The notes under the pieces: model-generated | What the model was told of the DNA's origin: nothing | The model's database searches: none | Seen by the model: the letters and a program-made list of their open reading frames with translations, nothing else | Made by a program: the position numbers and the translations under genes | Source of the DNA: a virus | Virus record (IMG/VR): IMGVR_UViG_3300017917_002000 | Location: 1-21,606 of that record | DNA length: 21,606 nucleotides | Strand: one strand, 5' to 3' | In this document: positions 6,163-13,503 of the stretch, piece by piece | How positions within the stretch are numbered: position 1 is the stretch's first letter | Layout: each line of letters opens with the position of its first letter

Positions 6163-7116
6163 ATGACATATGATCAATTGATGGCTCACACTTTCGAATC
6201 GCTGGGAGTTGACTCTATCATGGTTTACAATTGTTTTCAGCCGCCTTATGATAGCAATACCGGTTGGCCATTGAAGTTGCCAGACGTGACTTTTGGACCT
6301 AAAACCTTGCTGGTGTTGCACTTTCAAGATTTTGTTTCCATAGGGCAACCAGTCAAAGAACTTTTAACGGTTGAGGAAAAGTATGGAAAAAATTGCAATC
6401 AAATTATAGTTGCACACATGAGTCATGGGTTAGAACAGTGTTATCATGGTGCAATCCAATTGATAGAATACAACAATCACAATCTCTACACTTGTGAATC
6501 TATTGCACCACGCCAAGCAGAATGGCGACCATATTTTGAACAACCTAGATCGCTGGCCTGGCAGTGTTTGAATGGTAGAAAATGTCAACACAGACAGCGA
6601 GTAGCAAATGTGTTACGACATTGGCCAAATGGCATTTTGAGTTATGGCGACGAAATACTGCTTGATCAATGGGACTATTCTTCATATCGTGGCACTGAAA
6701 ATGATGAGAACTTTGTGCGCCTGGCACCGTTGTATGCTAGGTGTGCTGTGAACATTGTTACTGAAACTCAGTATGATGACAGGCCCGGAGTGATCAGTGA
6801 AAAAACTTTACTGGCAATGATTGCCGGGCAGATACCAATTGTGATTGGTCATCCAGGAGTAGTGCAAGGTTGTCGAGAGTTGGGGTTTGACATGTTTGAA
6901 GATCTTGTGGACACTTCGTATGATTGGTTGCCAAATGAGCAACGAGCGGAGGCTGCATTAGAACTTAATCAAGATTTGATATTGGGCAATATTGATCTCA
7001 AGCCATATCAAGAAAGATTGCAACGCCAACAAACATTTGTTCTTGATGCTTATCCTAAATGGATACGATCAAACTTTGTCCATCAGGCACAATCATGTGC
7101 GAACAAGATAGTTTAA
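6163..7116 (+). CDS. GT10-like glycosyltransferase paralogue B
   Basis: A 317-residue protein with the same C-terminal signature as the gene at 2877: NIVTETQYDDRPGVISEKT (Glu201, SEK 212-214), QIPIVIGHPG, and LGFDMFEDLVD (GFD 241-243). Upstream a CLNGRKCQHRQRV segment is the counterpart of CLNRGGRTHRVKF in paralogue C. It is likely a GT-B nucleotide-sugar transferase acting in the cytoplasm. The start at 6163 is preferred to in-frame codons upstream, which would overlap the divergent gene; no Shine-Dalgarno sequence is visible, only an AT-rich AGTAAATACC just upstream. The 3' end overlaps the convergent gene 7093-7458 by 24 bases. Confidence 0.7.
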   Translation: MTYDQLMAHTFESLGVDSIMVYNCFQPPYDSNTGWPLKLPDVTFGPKTLLVLHFQDFVSIGQPVKELLTVEEKYGKNCNQIIVAHMSHGLEQCYHGAIQLIEYNNHNLYTCESIAPRQAEWRPYFEQPRSLAWQCLNGRKCQHRQRVANVLRHWPNGILSYGDEILLDQWDYSSYRGTENDENFVRLAPLYARCAVNIVTETQYDDRPGVISEKTLLAMIAGQIPIVIGHPGVVQGCRELGFDMFEDLVDTSYDWLPNEQRAEAALELNQDLILGNIDLKPYQERLQRQQTFVLDAYPKWIRSNFVHQAQSCANKIV

Positions 7117-7458
7117 AAACTTTTCCAGGTCGTTGTACATGGCCAACATCACTGCCTGCTTGCTACCAAACAAAATAATCTGTGGCTGTTTGCCAATTTT
7201 GATGTAGTAAGGGCAATCTAATTTTTTGTCCAAGGTCAACAAATGGCTAGGTTTGGCAACCAAGTTAGGTGGTGCATCAAATGCATAAGTTTCAAATTCC
7301 CAAGTGCTCAAAGCCATGAAGCCGGCATTGGTCAATCGCATGCCACCGCCTGACCTAAAATTCATCCACCATGACTTGCAGGCCTCGTCGTAGGTGGGAC
7401 GGTCATCTTCTGGAAGACCTTCGAGTATTCGTTCGGTAATTTGTTGTTTAGTTAGCAT
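7093..7458 (-). CDS. 121-aa phage hypothetical protein
   Basis: A 121-residue protein starting MLTKQQITERILEGLPEDDRP, with a WWMNFRSGGGMRLTNAGF segment (about residues 30-47) and KSHLLTLDKKLDCPYYI-like strands before a C-terminal helix. The order helix, Trp-rich Gly turn, LTxxGF strand gives the impression of a small alpha/beta domain seen in T4-like phages, but I cannot name it. It overlaps the upstream gene by 11 bases and has no strong ribosome-binding site of its own, so translation is probably coupled. Confidence 0.8.
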   Translation of the reverse strand: MLTKQQITERILEGLPEDDRPTYDEACKSWWMNFRSGGGMRLTNAGFMALSTWEFETYAFDAPPNLVAKPSHLLTLDKKLDCPYYIKIGKQPQIILFGSKQAVMLAMYNDLEKFLNYLVRT

Positions 7459-7744
7459 TGGGGTACACTGTATCCCCAGACTTTAATAGCACCACTGAAA
7501 ACTTTGTGGTTTGAAACTGTGTGTTGAGTTTGCGAGCCAAGTTCTTGGCATGGCCAGGATTTGAAAAACTGACCTTTTTATACTTGGGGCCAGGATATTG
7601 TGTGAGCATGTTTGAAGTTTTTAGATTGATTGGTTTATTGTCATAAAAAACTGCCCACACGCCTTCCGAGGCCAACACTTGCTCGGTCTTGTAAGTTTGT
7701 TTGTTGGTGATTTCAATTAACACCTGTGGCTTGGGTCTTGACAT
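7448..7744 (-). CDS. 98-aa phage hypothetical protein under a late promoter
   Basis: A 98-residue basic protein starting MSRPKPQVLIEITNKQTYKT and ending SGDTVYPNAN. The strand/helix pattern includes VWAVFYDNKPINLK and HAKNLARKLNTQF; no catalytic motif is seen. ATG 7744 has GGAG eight bases upstream inside the loop of an RNA hairpin (7745-7769), and a T4-like late promoter GATAAATA at 7761-7768. This argues for expression late in infection, apart from the early/middle genes upstream. Function unknown. Confidence 0.8.
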   Translation of the reverse strand: MSRPKPQVLIEITNKQTYKTEQVLASEGVWAVFYDNKPINLKTSNMLTQYPGPKYKKVSFSNPGHAKNLARKLNTQFQTTKFSVVLLKSGDTVYPNAN

Positions 7745-7769
7745 AGATAAACTCCGTGTTTATTTATCT
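7745..7769 (-). promoter_or_regulatory. RBS-adjacent hairpin with the late promoter embedded in it
   Basis: Minus-strand RNA: 5' arm AGATAAA (7769-7763), an 11-base loop with GGAG, 3' arm TTTATCT (7751-7745), then ATG. A G-U pair can extend the stem to eight. Read-through RNA from upstream genes would fold it and hold the start region; RNA begun at the late promoter would lack the 5' arm. Confidence 0.5.
7761..7768 (-). promoter_or_regulatory. T4-like late promoter GATAAATA
   Basis: GATAAATA on the minus strand differs from the T4 late consensus TATAAATA at the first base only. It lies in the only intergenic gap (31 bases) between the MazG-side operon and the 98-aa gene, 17 bases before its ATG. 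Confidence 0.6.
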
Positions 7770-7775
7770 CAATAA

Positions 7776-7988
7776 CTATGCAGATTTGAAACTGCCACCT
7801 GACAAAACCACTTCAATTGGCTCATTTTCTCTGGCTTGTTGTTGACGTGATTGCTCTAATGCCAATAACAATTTGGTTATATCGCCGTGCAAGTCTTTGG
7901 CATCGCGCATGGGCATGATGAGGTCTTTTTGTCCACGGCTTTCTGCTGCCTTTATGGCATCAATGAACCGATTGATGTGTAAACTCAT
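7776..7988 (-). CDS. 70-aa phage hypothetical protein
   Basis: A 70-residue protein starting MSLHINRFIDAIKAAESRG, largely helical (AKDLHGDITKLLLALEQSRQ), with a short C-terminal strand PIEVVLSGGSFKSA. The ATG forms ATGA with the stop of the MazG-like gene. No catalytic motif is visible. The amphipathic central helices suggest a small oligomer or a protein-binding factor; function unknown. It is the last gene of the long queD operon before the late promoter. Confidence 0.8.
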   Translation of the reverse strand: MSLHINRFIDAIKAAESRGQKDLIMPMRDAKDLHGDITKLLLALEQSRQQQARENEPIEVVLSGGSFKSA

Positions 7989-8338
7989 CTAAGGTACTGT
8001 TTCAAGTTAGGCGGTTGCCAACCTTCAGGCTTGAGTATTTTGCCATCTTCTCTACGCGACACAGCACCAGTGGTTGGATCAACCTTGGCCATGTTACTGC
8101 GATGTACTTCATTCCATGCCCCTTCCACATCCACACCAATTGAATGTAATGCACCAATGGTCACAACCAAGATGTCAACTAATGCATCAACATCATCTTC
8201 TCTAGTGGTTGAATCTTCTAACTCTTGCACTTCCTCTTTGATGAGAGTGTGGTAGAGTTTGTACTGTTCGATATTCTCAATGCCAGTGGTTTGGCCTGAT
8301 GCCAACATAAACATTTGGTGGTCTTTAAATGGATTCAT
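7985..8338 (-). CDS. MazG-like nucleotide pyrophosphohydrolase
   Basis: A 117-residue all-alpha NTP pyrophosphohydrolase. Metal-binding EEVQE (35-39) and DALVD (51-55) are the ExxE and ExxD-type helices of the MazG/HisE/dUTPase superfamily, followed by GVDVEGAWNEVHRSNMAK (69-85) and GKILKPEGWQPPNL, both typical of the phage version. It probably removes pyrophosphate from a (d)NTP or related nucleotide, cleaning the pool or lowering an alarmone; the substrate is inference. ATG 8338 has AAGGAG seven bases upstream. It overlaps the upstream gene by 14 bases and the downstream one as ATGA. Confidence 0.85.
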   Translation of the reverse strand: MNPFKDHQMFMLASGQTTGIENIEQYKLYHTLIKEEVQELEDSTTREDDVDALVDILVVTIGALHSIGVDVEGAWNEVHRSNMAKVDPTTGAVSRREDGKILKPEGWQPPNLKQYLR

Positions 8339-8768
8339 TTGCTTGCTCCTTTGTGTAAAATGGTCCTTGATACTTGTAACGCTCTAGTGCAATTAATTTA
8401 GGATTACGCACTACTTTCCATGAACGATGTTGTTTTACTGCATACCAACCGGCTGCAAACCATGACTTGGATTTTTCTTCTTTGGTAAACAGTGGCAGTT
8501 TCAGTCGCACATTCCACAGTCCATTGTATGTCTTGCATCCAGTTTCGTACCCATGAACTGAATCATTGGGTGGTTGTGTTGTGGTTTCAGAAGGTTCAAA
8601 CGTGATGTCAATCACTTCTCTAACCATGGGCATGGTTTTATAATTGGATATTTGATTTTGTATTTTTACAACATAGCCATCTGCACTGGCTTCAATGTTG
8701 CCAATCTTTTGATTGTTTTGTTTGAGTATCCAATATTGATTGTCAATCACGGGTTTTGCTACTATCAT
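8325..8768 (-). CDS. 147-aa phage hypothetical protein
   Basis: A 147-residue beta-rich protein starting MIVAKPVIDNQYWILKQNNQ. The sequence alternates strands (YWILKQNNQKIGNIEA, GYVVKIQNQ) up to about residue 60, then has a GYETGCKTYNGLWNVRLKLPLFTKEEKSKSW-type middle and a YAVKQHRSWKVVRNPKLIAL segment. I associate this layout with uncharacterised proteins next to the exonuclease in T4-like environmental phages. ATG 8768 overlaps the exonuclease stop as ATGA, which suggests the two are made together. Function unknown. Confidence 0.8.
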   Translation of the reverse strand: MIVAKPVIDNQYWILKQNNQKIGNIEASADGYVVKIQNQISNYKTMPMVREVIDITFEPSETTTQPPNDSVHGYETGCKTYNGLWNVRLKLPLFTKEEKSKSWFAAGWYAVKQHRSWKVVRNPKLIALERYKYQGPFYTKEQANESI

Positions 8769-9799
8769 ATTAATACTCCTTGATAGGTTTGATTAAGCCA
8801 GCGACCAACTGTTTCGGCTTGATCACTGAGTTTGGTGAGTTCATATTTGCCACAGAATTTGAGAAAGTGTGCGCCCACCATGCCTGTGTCTTTGTGGCTG
8901 ATTTGTTCACATATCACAGCATCTACAACATCTTTTACAGCCTGCGGTTGTGCGGTGAGGTCAATCAGTTCACAGTTGCGTTCATAGTCTTCTAGCACCT
9001 TGTGTTCAACTTGTTCATGGTCCATCCAACGTTGCAACATGAGATTGTTCCAAGAGTAGCCTTTTTTGTCACGATCCTCAAATGCTTCTGTAAGACCCAC
9101 TTGATTCTTGGTGCCTTTCACACGCACACCTGGATAAGCAGAAAACACATTGTCACCGGGATCGCCACGCATGCACTTCAAGAACAACACCCACTTCTGA
9201 TAGTCAGGTGGAGTCACAAAATCCTTATCGGCCTTGCCAACTTTAATCTTGGAATTGCTTTCGATTGAAAAACTCAATTTGTTGCCTTTGGCATCAGTTA
9301 CGCCGTCAACACTGAACAGGTGATCGTTTATGCCGTTGTAAAGTTGCACATTTGGTGCAACCAACTGAACGAAGTCTGAGTCACTGCTGACAATAATATG
9401 TTCATCTTGGGGATGTAGTGCAATCCAGCGGGCAATGATATCGTCTGCTTCTGCTGTTGGGCAACGGAGTACGCTACAATTTGTTTTCTCGGACAAGTAT
9501 TTAGTCAGTTCATCATAGGTCTCCCAAAACAACTTGTCCTCTTCTGCTTCAGTTTCGCTCATGGCCTGGCGTGCTACAGTGCGATTGGCTTTGTAGGGCT
9601 TGTAGTAATCTTTGCGCCAGCTACGACCTTCTAGTGCGAAAACCACGTGATCTACGCCAAAACGCCGCGCTACCTTGTTGGCGCTCATCATGGTTAGATG
9701 TAGTGCAAAGCCTAATTTGGTCCATGTGTCACTGGCCCTGTGTGCCGAATGGCGGGCGCGGAAGAACATGTTGGCAGTGTCAATCAGTAGATATTTCAT
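8765..9799 (-). CDS. Phage 5'-3' exonuclease / flap nuclease (T4 RNase H-Pol I 5'-nuclease superfamily)
   Basis: A 344-residue structure-specific nuclease. Acidic metal ligands are visible: LLIDTAN (Asp7), EADD (117-120), SSDSDF (138-143) and GDPGDN (212-217), the last being the start of the H3TH DNA-binding motif followed by AYPGVRVKG. WRKDYYKPYKANR (61-73) is the conserved arch/substrate-binding segment. It should remove RNA primers and 5' flaps from lagging-strand DNA. It is slightly longer than T4 Rnh (about 305). ATG 9799 is preferred to TTG 9802, which immediately precedes it; the start lies 20 bases inside the upstream gene. Confidence 0.9.
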   Translation of the reverse strand: MKYLLIDTANMFFRARHSAHRASDTWTKLGFALHLTMMSANKVARRFGVDHVVFALEGRSWRKDYYKPYKANRTVARQAMSETEAEEDKLFWETYDELTKYLSEKTNCSVLRCPTAEADDIIARWIALHPQDEHIIVSSDSDFVQLVAPNVQLYNGINDHLFSVDGVTDAKGNKLSFSIESNSKIKVGKADKDFVTPPDYQKWVLFLKCMRGDPGDNVFSAYPGVRVKGTKNQVGLTEAFEDRDKKGYSWNNLMLQRWMDHEQVEHKVLEDYERNCELIDLTAQPQAVKDVVDAVICEQISHKDTGMVGAHFLKFCGKYELTKLSDQAETVGRWLNQTYQGVLI

Positions 9800-10508
9800 C
9801 AAAGCGGTCCAGAAGTTTGTGTTGTTTCATGTAGTGTAACACATATTCAGACCAAAATCTATGGCCATCGGCTCCAAAATGGTAACTTTTGGGATTCACA
9901 TGCTCGAATCCGTTGTTTTTTAGTATAGCGGCCCAACTGTAATTTTGTGAATATGGATCAATGTAATGGTGTTGCCAATCTCTCTGATTTGGTTGGTCGG
10001 CAAACGTACTGTTTCCGTTGAAGAACAAATGTCGTACATTTAGGTCTTTTAGGCGGCAGTGTAAGTGCCAAATTTTATTGTGCCATTCTTGCGTTTTTTG
10101 AGTCCAATCAACGTCTACTATGTATTGGCGATATCTTGCTTCCAGTTCCGGAGGAACCATGTCTGTGCCACTGGCATTCACTTGGTAATACTTGCCTTCG
10201 TACAGCCATTCCTCTCGTTCCCAGGTGGTCCATTGTATCACCATCACAGTGTTATACAAACGATCATAGTTGTTCTGAATCCAGTCTGTAGTGGTTCGCA
10301 GTATGCGATCATTGCTGGCTGCTGTTTCGGCATCGCAATAAAACTCAGCATGCAGCATTTTGCTCAAATGCCTGCCCCAACTGGCTTCCAAATTGATTGG
10401 ATGTGGTCTACGGTCAATACCATATCTACCATCATCTACAGCAAATACATCTGGCACCACTGCTTCGGCGGCCGCTGTGTGGCTGCATCCGTTTACATAC
10501 AATATCAT
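9780..10508 (-). CDS. SGNH-hydrolase-like phage protein
   Basis: A 242-residue protein opening MILYVNGCSHTAAAEAV; GCSHT (7-11... residues 7-10) fits the GxS nucleophile block I of SGNH esterases, FFNGNS further on could be the GxN block, and HFGADGHRFWSEYVLHY near the C-terminus fits the catalytic DxxH block. So the order Gly-Ser, Asn, Asp-His is present at the expected places. Such enzymes deacetylate glycans or cleave esters, and phage members are found with glycan genes; that role is inference. It sits between a short hypothetical gene (ATGA overlap) and the exonuclease (20-base overlap). Confidence 0.65.
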   Translation of the reverse strand: MILYVNGCSHTAAAEAVVPDVFAVDDGRYGIDRRPHPINLEASWGRHLSKMLHAEFYCDAETAASNDRILRTTTDWIQNNYDRLYNTVMVIQWTTWEREEWLYEGKYYQVNASGTDMVPPELEARYRQYIVDVDWTQKTQEWHNKIWHLHCRLKDLNVRHLFFNGNSTFADQPNQRDWQHHYIDPYSQNYSWAAILKNNGFEHVNPKSYHFGADGHRFWSEYVLHYMKQHKLLDRFDEISTD

Positions 10509-10723
10509 GTTAATTTTAATTTTAGAAATGTTGCCATCTTGGGATCTTTGATTTTTGCTTGTGTACAGACTCCACGGCCATTACCAAAAAACTGGTAGTT
10601 TGGGGTAACTTCCCAATCGTCACCGCCAATTCTATTATGCAGATAGAACTTGCGTGGTCCAATATGACGTTGGCATAGTTCAGCTACTTTTCGAAAGTCG
10701 CAGTCGAACTCTACTGTGATCAT
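10505..10723 (-). CDS. 72-aa phage hypothetical protein
   Basis: A 72-residue protein starting MITVEFDCDFRKVAELCQRH, with a HNRIGGDDWEVTPNY strand-turn and a C-terminal KDPKMATFLKLKLT. The pattern beta-alpha-beta-beta suggests a small ferredoxin-like fold. Both ends are ATGA overlaps with neighbours, so it is clearly in frame with the operon. Two cysteines (residues 8 and 17) and one later are present without a metal-binding spacing. Function unknown. Confidence 0.8.
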   Translation of the reverse strand: MITVEFDCDFRKVAELCQRHIGPRKFYLHNRIGGDDWEVTPNYQFFGNGRGVCTQAKIKDPKMATFLKLKLT

Positions 10724-11196
10724 CGCTGTAGCAATACTTTTTCTGTTTCAGCAGCCACCACACGTTTGCGGAGACTTGAGCTTGAGAACGAATGATCTCT
10801 TCTGTTGAACACAATCTCAATGCCACGATCGTAACACTCCTCACGACCAGTAAAATCTTTTTCAGCATATTCAATGCCTAGAATACGAACATCTAACGGC
10901 AATATTAACAGAAGGTCACAGAGATCTTGTTCGGTTTGGTACACAACAACTTCATCAACATAACGGCATGCAGAAAGCTGTATCTGTCGCTCCACAACAC
11001 TTTGTATCGGACGATTCTTAGTCTCAGGCCTATCGATAGTTGGGTCTGTTTGGAGCCCGGCGATGAGGTAGTCACAGTGATTCTTGGCTTCCGAAAGCAT
11101 AGCAATGTGGCCCGCGTGGAGCATATCAAAGGTTGAGAAAGTGATGCCAATTCGTTTGCCTTCAGATTTGAGTTGTTTGATGTGATTGAATATCAT
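10720..11196 (-). CDS. Nucleotidyltransferase of the glycerol-3-phosphate cytidylyltransferase (TagD) type
   Basis: A 158-residue cytidylyltransferase-like enzyme. GITFSTFDMLHAGHIAML (17-34) carries the HxGH nucleotide-binding motif; RPIQSVVER (62-70) followed by RYVDEVVVY matches the TagD substrate/CTP region, and SSSSLRKR (137-144) corresponds to the ISTT/IxxR loop that binds the triphosphate. It should join CTP (or ATP) to a phosphorylated small molecule such as glycerol- or sugar-phosphate. About 25 residues longer than Bacillus TagD, mostly an N-terminal helix. Adenylyltransferases such as RfaE/HldE C-domain are alternatives. ATGA overlaps at both ends. Confidence 0.85.
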   Translation of the reverse strand: MIFNHIKQLKSEGKRIGITFSTFDMLHAGHIAMLSEAKNHCDYLIAGLQTDPTIDRPETKNRPIQSVVERQIQLSACRYVDEVVVYQTEQDLCDLLLILPLDVRILGIEYAEKDFTGREECYDRGIEIVFNRRDHSFSSSSLRKRVVAAETEKVLLQR

Positions 11197-11441
11197 TCTT
11201 TGTATGTTGGGTTGGGAAATTCTAGTTCAAAGATGTGATAGGAGTTCGTGCCGCTTTCGGTATCTTTGAGCGTTTCTAAAGTTCTATTGTGTTCGGCCTC
11301 TTGCAAGGTCATGTACACACCTGTGCCAATATAACTGCCTGATGCTGCGGTGCCCACGGCGTTGATATTCAACCCAGTTTTTGTGGCCATTTTCATCAAA
11401 TGATAAAACTTCAAAGTTTTAGGCGGCTTGATTGGTTCCAT
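11193..11441 (-). CDS. 82-aa phage hypothetical protein
   Basis: An 82-residue protein starting MEPIKPPKTLKFYHLMKMATK with AVGTAASGSYIGTGVYMTLQEAEHNRT and ending FELEFPNPTYKE. The Gly/Ala/Ser-rich centre followed by a short helix and edge strand suggests a small beta-alpha domain. It starts within the stop of the upstream gene (TAATG) and ends in an ATGA overlap with the cytidylyltransferase gene. Function unknown; no cysteine or catalytic cluster is visible. Confidence 0.8.
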   Translation of the reverse strand: MEPIKPPKTLKFYHLMKMATKTGLNINAVGTAASGSYIGTGVYMTLQEAEHNRTLETLKDTESGTNSYHIFELEFPNPTYKE

Positions 11442-11875
11442 TAGCCTATCTCACTCCGGCCGTCACCAAGGTCACGCTTTTGCACATACATGCCAGAGTT
11501 TTTAATTGCTTGTTCTTGTTCCCATGTTTCCATCACAACATGACGGCAAACATTTTGAAACCAACGATCCACAATCTCTCCGTCAGTGTCTGTTGGCTTC
11601 ATCATGTATCCTGCTTTGATCAAGCGGGCCACAAAAATTTCATTCCAATCCAGTTCAAATGCACCCTGATGCAAGTTGTTGGGGTCTACATCTATACGCA
11701 ATACCTGTACCCAAGGTTCGCCCTTTTCTGTAGCAATCTGCTTTTCAGTCTTGGGTGGTTCTTCAACCGCTCGGCCCTTGACAACTGTGCCGGCTGCTTT
11801 AATGCTGTCAACTAAATCGTCAACTGAATCACGCTTTGCGACCTTTTGGGGTTTTTTCTTCAGCCAATCAAACAT
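11441..11875 (-). CDS. 144-aa phage hypothetical protein
   Basis: A 144-residue protein starting MFDWLKKKPQKVAKRDSVDD. After a basic, probably disordered N-terminus (to about residue 50), a folded part begins at GEPWVQVLRIDVDPNN and continues FELDWNEIFVARLIKAGY and VDRWFQNVCRHVVMETWEQE. I associate this with a family widespread in T4-like environmental phages, of unknown role. The ATG directly follows the queE stop (TAAATG), so translation is probably continuous with queE. Confidence 0.8.
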   Translation of the reverse strand: MFDWLKKKPQKVAKRDSVDDLVDSIKAAGTVVKGRAVEEPPKTEKQIATEKGEPWVQVLRIDVDPNNLHQGAFELDWNEIFVARLIKAGYMMKPTDTDGEIVDRWFQNVCRHVVMETWEQEQAIKNSGMYVQKRDLGDGRSEIG

Positions 11876-12730
11876 TTATTTCCCCCAGCCATTGCCCCAA
11901 AGATCCACATGCAATCTTGGACTATAGTTGTAACCACGAGCCAGTGCCCAGTCTGCCACATTTACTCGATTGCGTTCGTATGGAGTAACCACACCACCTT
12001 GTGGCATCACGTAAGTAACACCACGGAATCCTGCTTCACGATATGCAGCCACAGCACGATCAACTTCTTCAAAGTGTGCTTCACTATCAACAACAAACTT
12101 TAGATATACAGTTCCGTGATCTTGATATTCTGCAATAATTTTGGGTTTGATGGCATCCAACCACAATTCGCCTGATGCTGACAGTTTGGGACTTACTGAA
12201 AAAGTAATTTCATTGTGTCCTTGCAGCCAATAGTTCAAGAAGTCCTTGAACTTGGGTTGTAGCGTTTGAGTACCATTGGTTTCAAATGTGATGTTCTTCA
12301 AATCACTCATAGCGTCTTGACTCAGCAGTTCTTCATAACCACGCTGCCAACCTAGTAACGGTTCACCACCTGTGATTACAAGATGCACATCATTGCCGTT
12401 GTCCTGTTGCCAACGATGGTTGGGAGTGAGTGCCAGCATCTTTGCAATCAGTTCATCGTGTGCAAGTGTGTGACTTAGGTCCTTGAATGCAGGGTGCCAA
12501 CTGGCATACGAGTCGCATCCTGTGTTAACAAGAGGAAGATCTTCAAAAGTTTTGTAGAGATGGATGGATTTGGCTACCTCATCCGCCTCAGTGCTCTTAT
12601 GGCCGGGAGCGCAGCCAAATCCCGCGCATGTAAAGTTGCAGCCGAAGGTTCGTAAGAACACAGAAGGAACTCCAACAAATCGTCCTTCGCCCTGAGCAGA
12701 GTAAAATAGTTCACTGACTTTTAATTTCAT
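11876..12730 (-). CDS. queE: 7-carboxy-7-deazaguanine synthase (QueE, radical SAM)
   Basis: A 284-residue radical-SAM enzyme converting 6-carboxy-5,6,7,8-tetrahydropterin to 7-carboxy-7-deazaguanine. ELFYSAQGEGRFVGVPSVFLR (7-27) is the QueE signature, GCNFTC gives Cys31 and Cys35, ITGGEPLL (119-126) is the SAM-binding GGEP, and FETNGT follows. The cluster motif is unusual: next cysteines are Cys40 (CX3CX4C) and Cys72 in GCDSY, which looks like the WCDT of ordinary QueE displaced by an insertion of about 35 residues. ATG 12730 (MKLKVSE) forms ATGA with the methyltransferase stop. Longer than E. coli QueE (about 223). In the same strand as folE, queD and yhhQ-like genes. Confidence 0.93.
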   Translation of the reverse strand: MKLKVSELFYSAQGEGRFVGVPSVFLRTFGCNFTCAGFGCAPGHKSTEADEVAKSIHLYKTFEDLPLVNTGCDSYASWHPAFKDLSHTLAHDELIAKMLALTPNHRWQQDNGNDVHLVITGGEPLLGWQRGYEELLSQDAMSDLKNITFETNGTQTLQPKFKDFLNYWLQGHNEITFSVSPKLSASGELWLDAIKPKIIAEYQDHGTVYLKFVVDSEAHFEEVDRAVAAYREAGFRGVTYVMPQGGVVTPYERNRVNVADWALARGYNYSPRLHVDLWGNGWGK

Positions 12731-13503
12731 AGTTTTGTTGCTTTGACCAGTAGATGCCAACCCAAGTATTCTCTCACAGCCTGTCTATGGGAATCCGACA
12801 TGACTTCAAACCAAGGCTCTAATTCGTAGCGTCCTTGTTTGTATGCATCTACATTGTACATGAAACAGTGGTCTTGACGCAACCTCTCAATGTGCCAACT
12901 ATTGCTCAACAGGCGATATATTTCATCTTTTGAGAAGGCCTGTGCATAAGGGCATCCGGCTTGTGCTTCAAATTGATCCAGGCCCTTTTGGATCATGGCA
13001 TACTTCCAGGAGTTTTTGGCATATACCATAAAGCGAAACTCACCGCCGGGTACCAGTACTTCTTTGACATTTTCAATTATGGTATCAATACCTGGAAAGT
13101 GATGGATCACTCCGTAACTGTACACAAGATCAAACTGACCAAGATCACTAAAACTCTTACTGGCGTCTTTGACATGAAACTCTCCTTCTAGTTCAAGCAC
13201 TTTGAACCGATTTTGACTGAGTGCGATGCTTTGTTCACTTAGGTCAATGCCCACATATTCAGCACCGGCCTTGGCAAACTCTTCAGCGTCTGATCCAATG
13301 CCGCAGCCAATTTCTAACACACGCTTGCCGGCCCACAAGTGAAACCCCGCAAACTCAGGAATGTGTGGTTCCACACGATATCTGCGTTCGCTTACTTCAC
13401 GAAAGAACTCGGGTGTTCCGATGTCACTTTGGCCATGTTTGATATTGCATGGCTGTGTGTTCCAGTATCGACGGATTTTATCTTCTATATTACTTTGTGA
13501 CAT
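12727..13503 (-). CDS. Class I SAM-dependent methyltransferase
   Basis: A 258-residue methyltransferase. Motif I is VLEIGCGIGSDAEEFA (62-77), motif II ends in VGIDLSEQSI (84-93), and FDLVYSYGVIHHFP corresponds to motif post-II/IV; the C-terminal part is a family-specific region. The IHHFP segment and small-molecule-like layout resemble UbiE/phage sugar or lipid methyltransferases more than DNA methyltransferases, which would show DPPY or similar. ATG 13503 lies 14 bases inside the upstream glycosyltransferase gene; an extended start (to 13527) would overlap it more. Located between a GT-A gene and queE; substrate unknown. Confidence 0.9.
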   Translation of the reverse strand: MSQSNIEDKIRRYWNTQPCNIKHGQSDIGTPEFFREVSERRYRVEPHIPEFAGFHLWAGKRVLEIGCGIGSDAEEFAKAGAEYVGIDLSEQSIALSQNRFKVLELEGEFHVKDASKSFSDLGQFDLVYSYGVIHHFPGIDTIIENVKEVLVPGGEFRFMVYAKNSWKYAMIQKGLDQFEAQAGCPYAQAFSKDEIYRLLSNSWHIERLRQDHCFMYNVDAYKQGRYELEPWFEVMSDSHRQAVREYLGWHLLVKATKL

